From positions 2,604,001-2,668,000 of the forward strand of contig VNWV01000003.1 of NCBI GenBank assembly GCA_009801085.1: 64,000 bases of DNA, written 5' to 3'. Source of the DNA: Lasiodiplodia sp. COLG20 (Eukaryota > Ascomycota > Dothideomycetes > Botryosphaeriales > Botryosphaeriaceae). The notes beneath the pieces are model-generated. The model saw nothing but the letters and a program-made list of their open reading frames with translations. It was not told where the DNA came from and ran no database searches. This document shows positions 33,464 to 43,268 of this stretch, piece after piece. The position numbers and the translations under genes are program-made. Each line of letters opens with the position of its first letter. Positions within the stretch are counted from its first letter, which is position 1.

Positions 33464-35480
33464 CTAAAGTTCCTCCCGCACCTTCGGCGGCTTGAACTCC
33501 CAGCTACGCGGCTTGACAGGCAAGCCGAGCCAGAAGTCCCACAGGCGGCTCAGCTCGACGATAGCGATCCTGATACTACAAGAAGTTAGCATATTCGCAC
33601 AGCGGTTCCCTCCCTGGTGCCGAAGGAGAGGGGGAAAAAAGGATGAGAGGAAAGACTTACAACTTGCCCGGAATAGCCGCCCATTGCCTAAGAACCCACC
33701 AGTATGCATCCCACACCAGCTCGGCCTCTTCTTTCACCGACTCCCACGGCGTGGGGTCCTTCAAGCGGGGCTTGCGCACGAACTGCGGGTAGCCATCATC
33801 CTCTGCCTTCTTCTCAGCCTCCTTCTTCAGCCGTTCTTGCTCCGCTTCCAAGCTCTTCCGGGCTTCGTAGGCGTCCGCGATGGGGGTAGGCAGGACGGGC
33901 GGGCCGGTCGGCTCGGCGGGGAGGTGGGAGGCGGGCTGGTTGCTCTTGACGCCGTCGCGCTCGTCGATCATGCGGCGGAACTGCTTGATGGCGTGGATGG
34001 AGTGGCTGATGCGGCCGAGCGTGTTGACGAGGGCGACGAGCTCGGTGCGGCGGAGCGGGGGCGCGCTGGACGGGTCCTTCTCGTCGAACTCGAACAGCAC
34101 CTTCAGGGCGGTGCCGTAGCCCGTGACCTGCAGCTTGCCCCAGAGGCGGCACTTGTCGCAGCCGACGCAGTCCATGACGCGCGACACGTTGCGGAAGCGG
34201 TGCTTGAAGTCCTCCTTGAGCACCGCGGCGTGCGAGTCCTGGAACATGACGCTCTCGTCGAAAATCTGCTCGCGCTGGTTGGCCGGGATCGTGTCGATGA
34301 GGGACAGCACCAGCGACTTGGTCGAGGCGTCCTGGGCCGGGTCGGCGCTGCAGAATTGGTAGTCCTGCAGGTGGTTGCGCAGCTTGCCGACGGCGCGGAG
34401 GACGAGGGCGTAGTTGAAGTACAGGTTCGAGATGCGGTCGGGGAACTTGTGGAGGCGGTTTTCGTAGCAGGCCAGGTTCGGGTGCCACTTGCCCGTCGTC
34501 TGGTTCAGGAAGTCCCAGCACAGGTGGGTGCTGATGGATGCGTGCATCCCGCTCACCACGCGGTAGAAGACGCGCTTCTCTAGGCACTCGTCGTCGAACT
34601 CGAGCTGGTCGACGCGCGTTGACGGCCGCGCGCCCTTGTTCGCAATGGCCGACTGCACGTTCTGCTGCAGCGGCTGGTTGCGCATGACGTTCCTCAGGTC
34701 CTGTGCCGCCTGACCGGGTCCGCCGGATAGACCTCCCAGGCCCAGTCCACTGCCGACTGGTGTGACGCTGTCGCCATTCGCCTGGGGCTTGGAGAAGCAG
34801 TTTTCGCGGTAGATGGCCTCCCACACCTGCTGCGAGCCGACGCCGGCGTAGCCTGTGAAGCGCTCCGGGTTGTCCAGCAGGCTCACGTAATCACCCTTGG
34901 CCGACGCGCCCTCGTCGTCGGGCACGCAGTAGTCGCGCTCGTCGCACTCGTCGTCGTACTCGACCACGCAGCTCTCGCCGACATCCTCGCCCAGGCTGCC
35001 CCGCAGCGGTCGCTGCTCTCCCTTCTGTTGTGCGTCGCGCACCTTGCGGCCCGGGTGCTGCGCCTTGGGTCCCTCGAGCTTGCCCAGCTCCTCCGCCCGC
35101 CAGACCAGCGGGATGTCCTCCTCATTCTCCAGCGTGTTGACGGCACAGGCGATGTTGCCGCACATGCCGTTCTCGTCCGACCAGAACGGGCATTTTTTGT
35201 TGTAGAGGTTCAGCCGCCAGTACGAGAAAAAGTCGGTTTCTTTTGTGATCTTGTCCAGGTACGGCTGCACCTCTTCGTTGATTTCCTCGAGGTCTGAGTA
35301 CGTGGCGCAAGCGTCGGATACGATGGCACCGGGCTCGAACTGCAGTGTGCCGTTTAGTACGTCGCCGACGGTGGTGCTGGAAAGGGAGCTTACCGCGCAT
35401 TGGTCGGGCTTGTGCTGCGCTGCGTGCGACGAGCCCAGCAGGGCGAAGACGGCCAGGTAGAAGCGTGTTGTTCGCCGCAT
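33464..35480 (-). CDS. ERO1: Endoplasmic reticulum oxidoreductin ERO1
   Basis: Exons 35480-33661 and 33575-33464 (intron GTAAGT...TGTAG, 85 bp) give 643 residues. A signal peptide (MRRTTRFYLAVFALLGSSHA) is followed by the ERO1 fold. The shuttle pair is CGNIAC (C-x4-C near residues 106-111). The FAD-proximal active site is CVGCDKC near 438. Flavin-binding blocks FYRVVSGMHASISTHL and NLYFNYALVLRAVGKL lie between them. ERO1 reoxidises protein disulfide isomerase using oxygen. An open frame continues upstream to 35735, but its extra residues have no signal-peptide character, so the start at 35480 is preferred. The insert NGDSVTPVGSGLGLGGLSGG before the second half is a low-complexity loop. Confidence 0.95.
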
Positions 35481-36271
35481 GGCTGGTGGTGGGAATGCGG
35501 GCTTGGTGGGAAAGCTGCGGAGGTTAGCGGACAACGGCGCACATGGCTTAAGAATGAGACAAGGGAGGGCAAGGGCGGAACGCACTTTAGATAGTGCGCA
35601 TGGGGCGCATGTGTGAGGGGCAGGACAGCTCTCCGGGCTGAGCCGGATTATTTGTACAAAGAGCGCGGCCAAAAGGCCAGATTTTAGCTGTAGACATGCG
35701 GCAGGGACCCGCCCGGCCCTGACACGGTGGCGCAACAGTCAAAGAGCCGCCCTAGCTCGCCTCGTGTAGCTATTATTTCTCAGCCCAGAGAGCCCGTCAT
35801 GCCACTGCACAGTTAAGCATATGACTATCGTTCCACCTCGCCGCCCCCGCAAGGTGGCCTTCTTGGCTCGTATGTTTGATGCACCCTAAGCGCCTCCGTC
35901 ACTTTCCTTTACCCTGCTGCATGCGGCATAAGCCACTCAGCCCCCTGCGCGCCACATCTGATCTGCCCGTGGCCACTCGCCCCGACGGCCCGCCACAAGA
36001 AGCTTCTCCGCAATCGCCGAGTCAGCCCCGCTTGAAATAGAAAATCACACTGACATCCATTTTGCAGCTTTCTCTAAACCCTTCCGGCATTCCATTCTGT
36101 CTATATAATCATTGTCCGCCATCCGAAGCCAAAGAAAAAAAAAGAAAAACCTTCCCATGCCGAGGTTTATAACTCAAAAACACAACACCACGCTATGCAA
36201 GAAGCCATGTGAGGCTGGGTATCTTTTCCATTTTTATACCATGTTTTTCTCGATGTGAATATGCCTTTTTT
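35481..36271. other. Intergenic, ERO1 promoter and MEX67 3' region
   Basis: This 791-bp spacer holds the ERO1 promoter on the minus strand and the MEX67 3' end. I see no coding exon and no copy of the hairpin element. Confidence 0.5.
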
Positions 36272-38254
36272 TTAGGCGGATGTGATGAAGGCCTCGGCCG
36301 GGAGAGTGGACTTGGCAGACTCAAATGTGGCCAAGGCTGCGTTGGGGTCCCAGGCGCTTTGCTCAAGGCACATGCGGGAGTAGTCGACCGTCATTCCCGT
36401 GTGCTTGGAGAATTCGAGCACCAGCACGTCCTGCTCCGTCATCGTCTGTTCTGGTTGGAAAGCAGCGCATCCGCCGTAGGCGCGGACGGTCAGCATGTCG
36501 TTGATGACACGCAGGCCGGTTCCTGTAAGTCCAGGACCGAGGGTGATCGACCTGTCATAAGAGCGGCGTTTGGTGGCCTGGCCGGTCGAGACATCCATCT
36601 CCTCGTACTCGCCGTGGACGGTGATAAGGAGCCCGACAACTCCCTGTGGGTACTGGCCAGTACCATCCGGAACCACTGGCAAGGACTGGCTCTCGATGTG
36701 GACTTTATCGGGCTCGGCAGCATGCCTGGTGACAGGAATCGTGGCGAAAGCTTCGCGGATCTGGTCCTGGCCGATGAAAAGACGGGATTGGCGGGCTGGA
36801 AGGTGGGTAATGGCCTTGAGGTTTCGGCTCTTGCGAATGTACGACTCCCACTCCTGCTTGGTGAGAGTCGCCGTCGCCGAGGGGTCGCGGAGGGCGTGGC
36901 TGTTGACCGCGAAGCTGAACTGGGAGGTTTGATCGTAATATGCGGCAACCAGGGCGTTGCGGTCGGCGTCGAAGCCGGGGAAGAAGGCGGACACAAAGTT
37001 GTTGGTGATGTCTTCGTCGCCGAGCATGGCGCGGGGCTTGACGGGAAGGCTCTTCTTCTGAGACGCAGTGGCTTGCGCAGCTTCTACGTCGGAGCGAACT
37101 TGGACTGCGTTCAAGAAACGAAGACTGGGGTACCATTTGAGGATTTCGACGTGGTAGTCAGGGACTTGTTCGATGGGGTTGTTGGTCAGAACCAGGTGGT
37201 CCAGCTTGCGGAATCGGTTCTTCCAGGGGCGGAGGTCCTCGAGCTTGGCGAATTTGTTGTTGCTCAAGTCGAGGTTCTTGAGATCCGGAAAGGTGAATGC
37301 AAGAGTCTTGATGTTGTCGAGCGAGGCGAGTTCGTTGCTGTGGAGGGTAATTGCATCGAACTTCTCGCGCTTCTCCTGTGCCGTCTTGAACAGCGTATCG
37401 CAATGTTTCATGATGGCAGGGAAGACCTTAGCGGCCGTCGAGCTACCCATATCGAAGACACCGAGGGCCTTGAGGTCGGGATCCAAACCGAGAGAGCTGA
37501 GGTCAAGAAGCTTGGATTCGGCATTATAACGACGGTCGAGGAGGCTGGTGAGAGTTGCGCGCAGCTTTGCCACACTGTCTTCCTGCTCAGGAGTTGGCGA
37601 GCGTTGCTTGTCGGCCTTTTTGATCGATATGTTGGTGCCAGAGAAGCTCCATCCATCCATGCGGAGCATAGAGCCTCCAATGTCGGTGGGAACAGAGAAG
37701 ACCAGGCTGTCGTCATTCTCCTTGTGCCATTTATCGAGAGTGACATCGACCCTGCCGGTGATGCGGCCAGCCTTGGCTGCCTTTTGCCTGTTGATGCGGG
37801 TCTTGTTCTGGAGAAAGCTGACGAGAGCGCCGACTCCTTTGTCTTCGTTGGAGCTGGCTTTGCTGTTCTTCCAGCCTGTGACGCGGATCTTCATGTATTC
37901 GGGACGGGATTCGTGGGCTCGAGGGCGGGAGCGGACATTGGCGGATGCGGATGCGCCAGAGGAGCCCTGCATGTCGACTTCGTCTTCGAGAGCGTTGAGG
38001 TTCAAGCCTTTGCGGCCAAGGCTCGGGCGGTTCCCACCACCGCGAGCACTGCTTTTGCCGACACGATTGTTGTTGTTGCGGGGGCGACCGTCCATGCTGA
38101 TGTCTCCGTCTCTGTCGGCACGGCCTCCCGGACCGCGCCTCCTAGCTGAGCCGCGGCTAGAAGACATGTCGGAGCCGCGTTTCATGGTAGATGCCATTGC
38201 GAAAGCTGGGTTCGGCGGGGGGTGTGGGGTAGTCGGCGTCGCGAACAGGCGCAC
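36272..38254 (-). CDS. MEX67: mRNA export factor MEX67 (NXF/TAP family)
   Basis: This single exon encodes 660 residues from 38254, or 641 if translation begins at the better-looking MASTMKRGSD (38197). After an Arg/Gly-rich, RNA-binding-type tail comes an RNP-like domain (YMKIRVTGWKNS, VGALVSFLQNKT). Leucine-rich repeats follow (LKNLDLSNNKFAKLEDL, LDHLVLTNNPIEQV, YPSLRFLNAVQV). Next is the NTF2-like domain that pairs with Mtr2 (FVSAFFPGFDADRNALVAAY, SQFSFAVNSH). The TAP-C/UBA-like domain ends the protein (MTEQDVLVLEFSKHTGM, YSRMCLEQSAWDPNAALATF) and binds FG nucleoporins. MEX67-Mtr2 carries mRNPs through the nuclear pore. Confidence 0.94.
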   Translation of the reverse strand: MRLFATPTTPHPPPNPAFAMASTMKRGSDMSSSRGSARRRGPGGRADRDGDISMDGRPRNNNNRVGKSSARGGGNRPSLGRKGLNLNALEDEVDMQGSSGASASANVRSRPRAHESRPEYMKIRVTGWKNSKASSNEDKGVGALVSFLQNKTRINRQKAAKAGRITGRVDVTLDKWHKENDDSLVFSVPTDIGGSMLRMDGWSFSGTNISIKKADKQRSPTPEQEDSVAKLRATLTSLLDRRYNAESKLLDLSSLGLDPDLKALGVFDMGSSTAAKVFPAIMKHCDTLFKTAQEKREKFDAITLHSNELASLDNIKTLAFTFPDLKNLDLSNNKFAKLEDLRPWKNRFRKLDHLVLTNNPIEQVPDYHVEILKWYPSLRFLNAVQVRSDVEAAQATASQKKSLPVKPRAMLGDEDITNNFVSAFFPGFDADRNALVAAYYDQTSQFSFAVNSHALRDPSATATLTKQEWESYIRKSRNLKAITHLPARQSRLFIGQDQIREAFATIPVTRHAAEPDKVHIESQSLPVVPDGTGQYPQGVVGLLITVHGEYEEMDVSTGQATKRRSYDRSITLGPGLTGTGLRVINDMLTVRAYGGCAAFQPEQTMTEQDVLVLEFSKHTGMTVDYSRMCLEQSAWDPNAALATFESAKSTLPAEAFITSA

Positions 38255-38791
38255 TGGGTGCAGCGCTGATGAAGGGTCGCGACGGGGTGCGGGCGTGTGG
38301 GCGACGTCTCAGTGCGGCGAGGAAGAGGTGTGGACGTCGGGGAGGGTGAGGAGGAAGAGGTGGTGGAGGAAGAAGCGCGACAAAGGTGCAAGACGTAAAG
38401 CCTGACTCAAGTGGCCCGTGCACGCCTATTCATATGCACGCTGTTCCATTCACGCGCTCGCACTTCACCTAACACAACTGATTCAGCCACTCTACTCCCA
38501 GTGGGGGTTTGCCGCAAGACAGCTGGAGCAGCAATTGTGTTAGTTTTTAAATAGCTGCGCCTGAGCACGGTCGCGCTGCGCCTCAAGGCAGGCATTGCGG
38601 TGCACCAGGCACCAACCGTGCGTGCCTGGAGTTGCCTGCGGCTCATGTCACACAGCCGATCGATACCCCGCAAAAAGCTTGATCTACCTGCCGCATTCCT
38701 CGATTCTTCCCAGCACTGCGGCACCGGCTCTGTAGCCAATTGTACACCCCGCACTTCCACGATTTTAATTATTCGAAATTATTCCTCTATC
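38255..38791. promoter_or_regulatory. MEX67 upstream region
   Basis: These 537 bp upstream of MEX67 end at the left boundary of hairpin element C. Nothing else is recognised. Confidence 0.4.
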
Positions 38792-39023
38792 TATAGCCCC
38801 TTCTCCCAGCCGGCGGCTAGCGTGAAGAACAGTAAGGCCCCAGCCGTAACCATACCTCAGCTTTCTCTTCGAAAAATAACATATATGGGTAGTTGAAGCT
38901 ATCATCCGGACTTATATGTAGAATTTTTAATTCGACATTCTCGTCCGGACGATAGCGTCACCTACCCGCAAAATAAGGAAAAAACAAATCCACGCTAGCC
39001 ATCGGCCGCAAGAGGGGACTGTA
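38792..39023 (-). mobile_element. Hairpin MITE, copy C (first of a tandem pair)
   Basis: It starts TA-TAG at 38792 (CAG mutated to TAG), runs through GCGTGAAGAACAG, the hairpin 38887-38967 and ATCCACGCTAGCCATCGG, and ends GGGGACTG-TA at 39023. The arms have diverged slightly (ATCATCCGGAC in one arm). Confidence 0.78.
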
Positions 39024-39244
39024 CAGAGCGGTGCTGCAGCCGATGGCTAGCGCGAAGAGTAGCAGGGCTCTCTAGCTCTGCCTTAGAAAAATGGCATATG
39101 TGGGTAGTTGAAGCCATCGTCCGGACGTGTATGTAAAATTTTTAATTCGACATTCTCGTCCAGACGATGGCTTCAACTACCCGCGACATGAACAAAAAAA
39201 AAAACCGAATCCACGTTAGCCATCGGCTGCAAAAGGGGACTGCA
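39022..39244 (-). mobile_element. Hairpin MITE, copy D (second of a tandem pair)
   Basis: It begins with the same TA that ends copy C (39022-39023), then CAGAGCGGTGCTGCAGCCG and GCTAGCGCGAAGAG. The hairpin is 39102-39182. The far end is GCCATCGGCTGC, then GGGGACTG and CA at 39243-39244, a one-base change from TA. It has the same orientation as copy C. Confidence 0.78.
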
Positions 39245-39325
39245 CCTGCCACATTCACTAACCGACATCCTTTTTCATTCCTCAAAAACATACACAGTGC
39301 GTTATCATGAAAGAGTTCTCTCCCC

Positions 39326-41031
39326 TCAGACCTTCTCGGTAGTGTGGCTGACACTCTTCTTGCGCACAGCCTGGTCCTCGGCCTCGGCCAGCGACATGCC
39401 GCGCTGAGGGTGCAGGTCCGCAACCTCCTGGAAAGAGACGGTAGGCACGAATGTCTTGCTCTTCCAAGCCTTGTTGACCTTGCCGTAGAGCTCGTCGACC
39501 TGTTCCAATGACAGCCCCTTGGTCTCGTAGATCATCGCCCAGACGAAGAAGATGCAGATGAAACAGCAGCCGCCCCAGATAAAGAAGACCTTGGCCCCCA
39601 GGTTGGCATCACCGGGATCGTTGTTGACGAGGTAAGGCGTGGCATAGGCGATGGCCCAGTTCAGCAGCCAGTTGGAAGCCGTCGTCATGGAAAGAGACTT
39701 GGCCCGGACCTTGAGCGGGAAGATTTCGCCAGTGACGACCCACGCGACGGGCCCCCAGGAGGATGCGAAGAAGAAGATGTAAATGCAGACGAACGCGATC
39801 ATGGCACGCTGGGCAGGCAGGTCGGTGACCGAGGTGACGGTTCCAGTAATGGCCACGATGAACTGGCAAACTGCCATGCCAATGGCTCCGAAGAGAAGCA
39901 GCCTGCGACGACCCCAAGCCTCAACCATCCACAAGCCAGGGAAGGTAGACGCAACGTTAATACACGAGGTGATAAGAGAGATAGTAAAGGGGTTTTGGAA
40001 GCCAGCGTTCTTGAAGAAGGAAGTGCCGTAGTAGAACTGGAACATGCGTTAGCTATGGAACGTCTCGTGAGTAGCGCATCCCCTTACGATAAAGTTGACA
40101 CCAGTCAGCTGCTGAAGAGCCTGGAGCAGACATCCAGTAGCCAGGCGCTTGCCAAGATTGCCACGGAAACAGTCAGCGTAGGTGGCCTTGCCGAGAGACA
40201 GCTCGTACTCGTGATTGGCAGTGATTTCGCCAAGTTCCTCAACGATAGCAGGGTGCTGGATGTCAAGCTTCCTCAAGCGAGAAAGCGACCTGGCGGCCTG
40301 CTGGGGCTTACCCGTCTTGATGAGGAAACGAGGTGTCTCGGGCAGGAGAAGCATTCCAGCGACGAGTATGATGGCCCACGCGAACTGGACAGCGACAGGA
40401 ATGCGATAGGAGCCCGAGTCGTTACGGTTCTTTGTGGCGTTTCCGACAATGGAAGCGAGCAGCAAGCCGATGGTGATGGCAAGTTGATAGCAACCGACGA
40501 CAGTGCCACGGATCCATTTGGGTGATGTCTCCGACTGATACAGCGGAATCAGAGCACTAATCATGCCGACGCCGTATCCTGCAAAGAAGCGACCGGCAAC
40601 AAACATGGGAATGGCGGTTGCAGCAGTCTGGAGGATGACACCCAATGTGAAGACCATGGTGGAAACAATTAAACCGTAGCGGCGACCGAAGAAGTCACCA
40701 GTGGGACCAGCGGTCAGGGCCCCGAAGAAGGTTCCAGCGGAGAGAATGGAGACGATCTCGGAAGTCTGGCTGGATGTGACATCCTTGTGGTTGGTCTTGG
40801 GATTGACGTAGCCGGTGGAGAAGTGGTTCTGCCAGTAATCCATACCCAGAATGTCACCAATGGTCCCAGTGTCATATCTGTTCAACCTGGTCAGGAGTCT
40901 CCATTCAAGTGATAGGAGACAAGAGCGCCGTACCCGAAGAGCACACCACCGAAAGCAACGAAGACATCAATGGCAATGGCCGGCAGAGCCGAGCCAGCCG
41001 AGTCATCTGGCTTCTTGAGAAGGAATGGCAT
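39326..41031 (-). CDS. MFS sugar (hexose-type) transporter
   Basis: Exons 41031-40934, 40877-40088 and 40036-39326 give 532 residues with about twelve membrane segments. Sugar-porter signatures are FVAFGGVLFGYDTGTIG in helix 1, DFFGRRYGL between helices 2 and 3, AGRFFAGYGVGMISALIPLY, LLPETPRFLIKTGK, LQQLTGVNFIFYYGTSFF, WGRRRLLLFG and YETKGLSLEQVDELY. The overall pattern resembles fungal high-affinity glucose/hexose transporters. Substrate cannot be fixed from sequence. A CCGGGG match to the CreA-type SYGGRG site lies upstream at about 41273, which hints at glucose repression but is a very weak motif. The start at 41031 is the ATG nearest the first helix; an upstream in-frame ATG at 41112 would add 27 unlikely residues. 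Confidence 0.9.
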
Positions 41032-41446
41032 GACGGCGTAGGAACGAAAGCCGCTGCGTGGAGAAAATAATCGTGTCACGAAGCGATGGTGATGGAGCAA
41101 CAGCGAGGACATCCATCGTATTTGTAGAGCAACAGGAAACCATCATGCCACGGCCTGGAGGCCATGGGGACAGAACCCTGGCGATCTGGGGAAGGCGAAT
41201 GGGCCAGTGATCATGCGTGAAGCACTGCCGGCGTGGCACTAATGTCTCCCGAGGAGCTAAGGAAATGGCGTCCGGGGATACACCCCCCCGGCCCACGCTC
41301 CAGATGCGTGTGGCCGCATCGAGATCACCGTTTGCCCTAACTTACTCTCACAATCCTGGCATGTCGGTTTGCCAGTAGCCACTGCGGTCAAACGCCCGCG
41401 GCGATGGATTGGTCCCCAACACATTGTGTGCTGCCCACCATCGTTG

Positions 41447-41693
41447 CACGCCTCCCCTCTCGCAGCCGATGGCTAGCGTGGATTTGTTTTTTTGCTCATG
41501 TCATGGGTAGTTGAAGCTATCGTCCGGACGAGAATGTCAAATTAAAAATTCTACATATACGTCCGGACGATGGCTTCAACTACCCATACGTTGTTTTTTT
41601 TTTAAAAAAAAAAAAGGAAAAAGATGAGGCATAGTTACCCTCGAGGATCCCGCTCTTCTTCGCGCTAGCCATCGGCTGTAGCACCCCTACCGC
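41447..41693 (+). mobile_element. Hairpin MITE, copy F
   Basis: Left-type end CCTCCCCTCTCGCAGCCG and GATGGCTAGCGTGG; hairpin 41504-41586; T- and A-runs after the hairpin; right-type end CGCGCTAGCCATCGGCTG then AGCACCCCT. The TA dinucleotides at the ends are not preserved, so both boundaries are approximate. Orientation is the same as copy A and opposite to B-E. Confidence 0.75.
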
Positions 41694-41878
41694 TACTGCT
41701 GCCGGCCGCACCGAGAATGGGGCGCCTCTGGGAAGCCACTCTCACCGGCAGAAGCCGACAGCTGGGGCCAAAAACACACAATAACATGCTGGAACCACAG
41801 CGACAACGATGCATTCCAAATGGCCCTTGATGACGGTTCGCCACCCCACTGCTGTGAGGTCGGCGTGATGAAGCTCGT

Positions 41879-42827
41879 GTGCCCAGCCAGTCCGTGATGC
41901 TTGATAGGTGCTTGGCATGCTTAGTGTTTGTGGGGTTGAGTACGCCTCTTCTTCTTCATCCATCCTATCACCATCCACTTAGCGTAGCGCACCTTAGCAA
42001 CCCCTGGGCCAATGCCGGCACTGCCCGCCCCACCAACCACTCCATCAATCCCCGCCATGCTGAGATCCCTCTTGTGTCTTCCGATCCTGAGGACAACCGA
42101 CATGGCGTGTGGCTGTCTCGCTCGCTTGCACCACGAAACTTGGCCAATCACATCGACCCCACGCCTTCTAGAACACGCAGTGAAAATTTCTGCTGGGCGC
42201 TATTGTCATTCGGCATCATCCTTGGCACTATTGCGGTTTGGCGCGGCATGAGGCTGAGCCGCAGGCATTCCAGATCCATGGTCCACTTCGAATTAAGACA
42301 GCCAATGACGGCGTCGCCAGGCCTGCTCATGCAGGAAGGAATGTTTCTGAAGAGACTCATGTGCTGCCATCAGGTGCGTAGGAGGGGAGATACTGTTCGA
42401 CGGTGCGCCTTCATCTCATTCCTCGGAAAGCAAGGTTGCTCTGATGGATTTGAGAAAGATGCTGGAAGCGCTACTGGTGACAAGAGCGCGCAGGGATTGG
42501 CCTTTCGCTTGAGCCTCTACCCCACATTTCTGTCTGCAGATCATCCTTCTGCTTGTGGCAATCATCTTTATGTCCGAGCATCACTATGATGAAGCCTTCT
42601 GCGCCTCGATCATGCAACCCCCAATCTACTCGGATTTTGCTTTCTGCCGTTGCTGCAAGGTATCGCCGCTCCCTACTGAAACCTCCGAGCTGCATTTTCG
42701 CCGTGTCCTATGGGCTTACCTCTTCGGCGAAACCTCGATCCGCCCACTCCACAGCATCAACACTTTTCGGAACTTGCCATACATTAGAGAAGTGCCGTGG
42801 CGCCCGCTACTGAATTGTCAAGTCTGA
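41879..42827 (+). CDS. Doubtful open reading frames, possibly an unrecognised gene
   Basis: A 236-codon open frame (41879-42589) begins with a hydrophobic stretch and has one further membrane-like segment (FCWALLSFGIILGTIAVW). An overlapping frame (42553-42827) encodes a 90-residue peptide that could be spliced from an acceptor near 42538 (TCTGCAG). No domain is recognisable and no exon combination is clearly better than chance. It is listed only because of its length in an otherwise empty stretch. Confidence 0.15.
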
Positions 42828-43268
42828 GGTGCGTTGGCATGATGAAGCACCGCACACACAGTGGGGACCGTAGACGCTTCAGCTCCCCACATTCATTGTT
42901 GCAGTACTAAGCTAATCCATCTTTCCGCTTATTCGATATCATAGGGTTGTTTATCTTTTCGTGCACATGACTTGATTTTTTTTAATGCCTTGCTCTGATC
43001 TATATTCCGCAACTTTCGCTTGCCTTAACAAGCCGTACGGATAACCGTTCAACCAAACCAATTGTCTGCCTGAAATGTTTTTACCAACCAATTGTCATGC
43101 AATAAAGCAGAAGAGAGAGTGACTAGTCCCGTCCCTTTTCCTTTTTTTCCCCCACCCTTCCACGCCGCCCGCAAGCTCCACTTTCGTTTGCCAATAGGGA
43201 ACGAAGGGTGTATCAAAAGAGCGGCAGAAACCAATGCAATCAAAATGAACATCACTGCCACGCATGTC

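Larger units (their letters stand above)
41032..43268. other. Intergenic region with one hairpin element and one doubtful frame
   Basis: This 2.2-kb spacer between the transporter and the Gln-rich gene holds hairpin copy F (41447-41693) and an unconvincing open stretch (41879-42827) listed separately. The segments 41032-41446 and 42828-43268 show no coding signal. Confidence 0.45.

Noticed and set aside
33492..34583. A 363-codon plus-strand frame opposite ERO1
   Set aside because: It is an antisense shadow of a highly conserved gene.
35481..35735. An 85-residue N-terminal extension of ERO1
   Set aside because: The extra residues precede a good signal peptide and would bury it, so the internal ATG at 35480 is preferred.
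36209..38149. A 646-codon plus-strand frame opposite MEX67
   Set aside because: It is an antisense shadow with no recognisable family.
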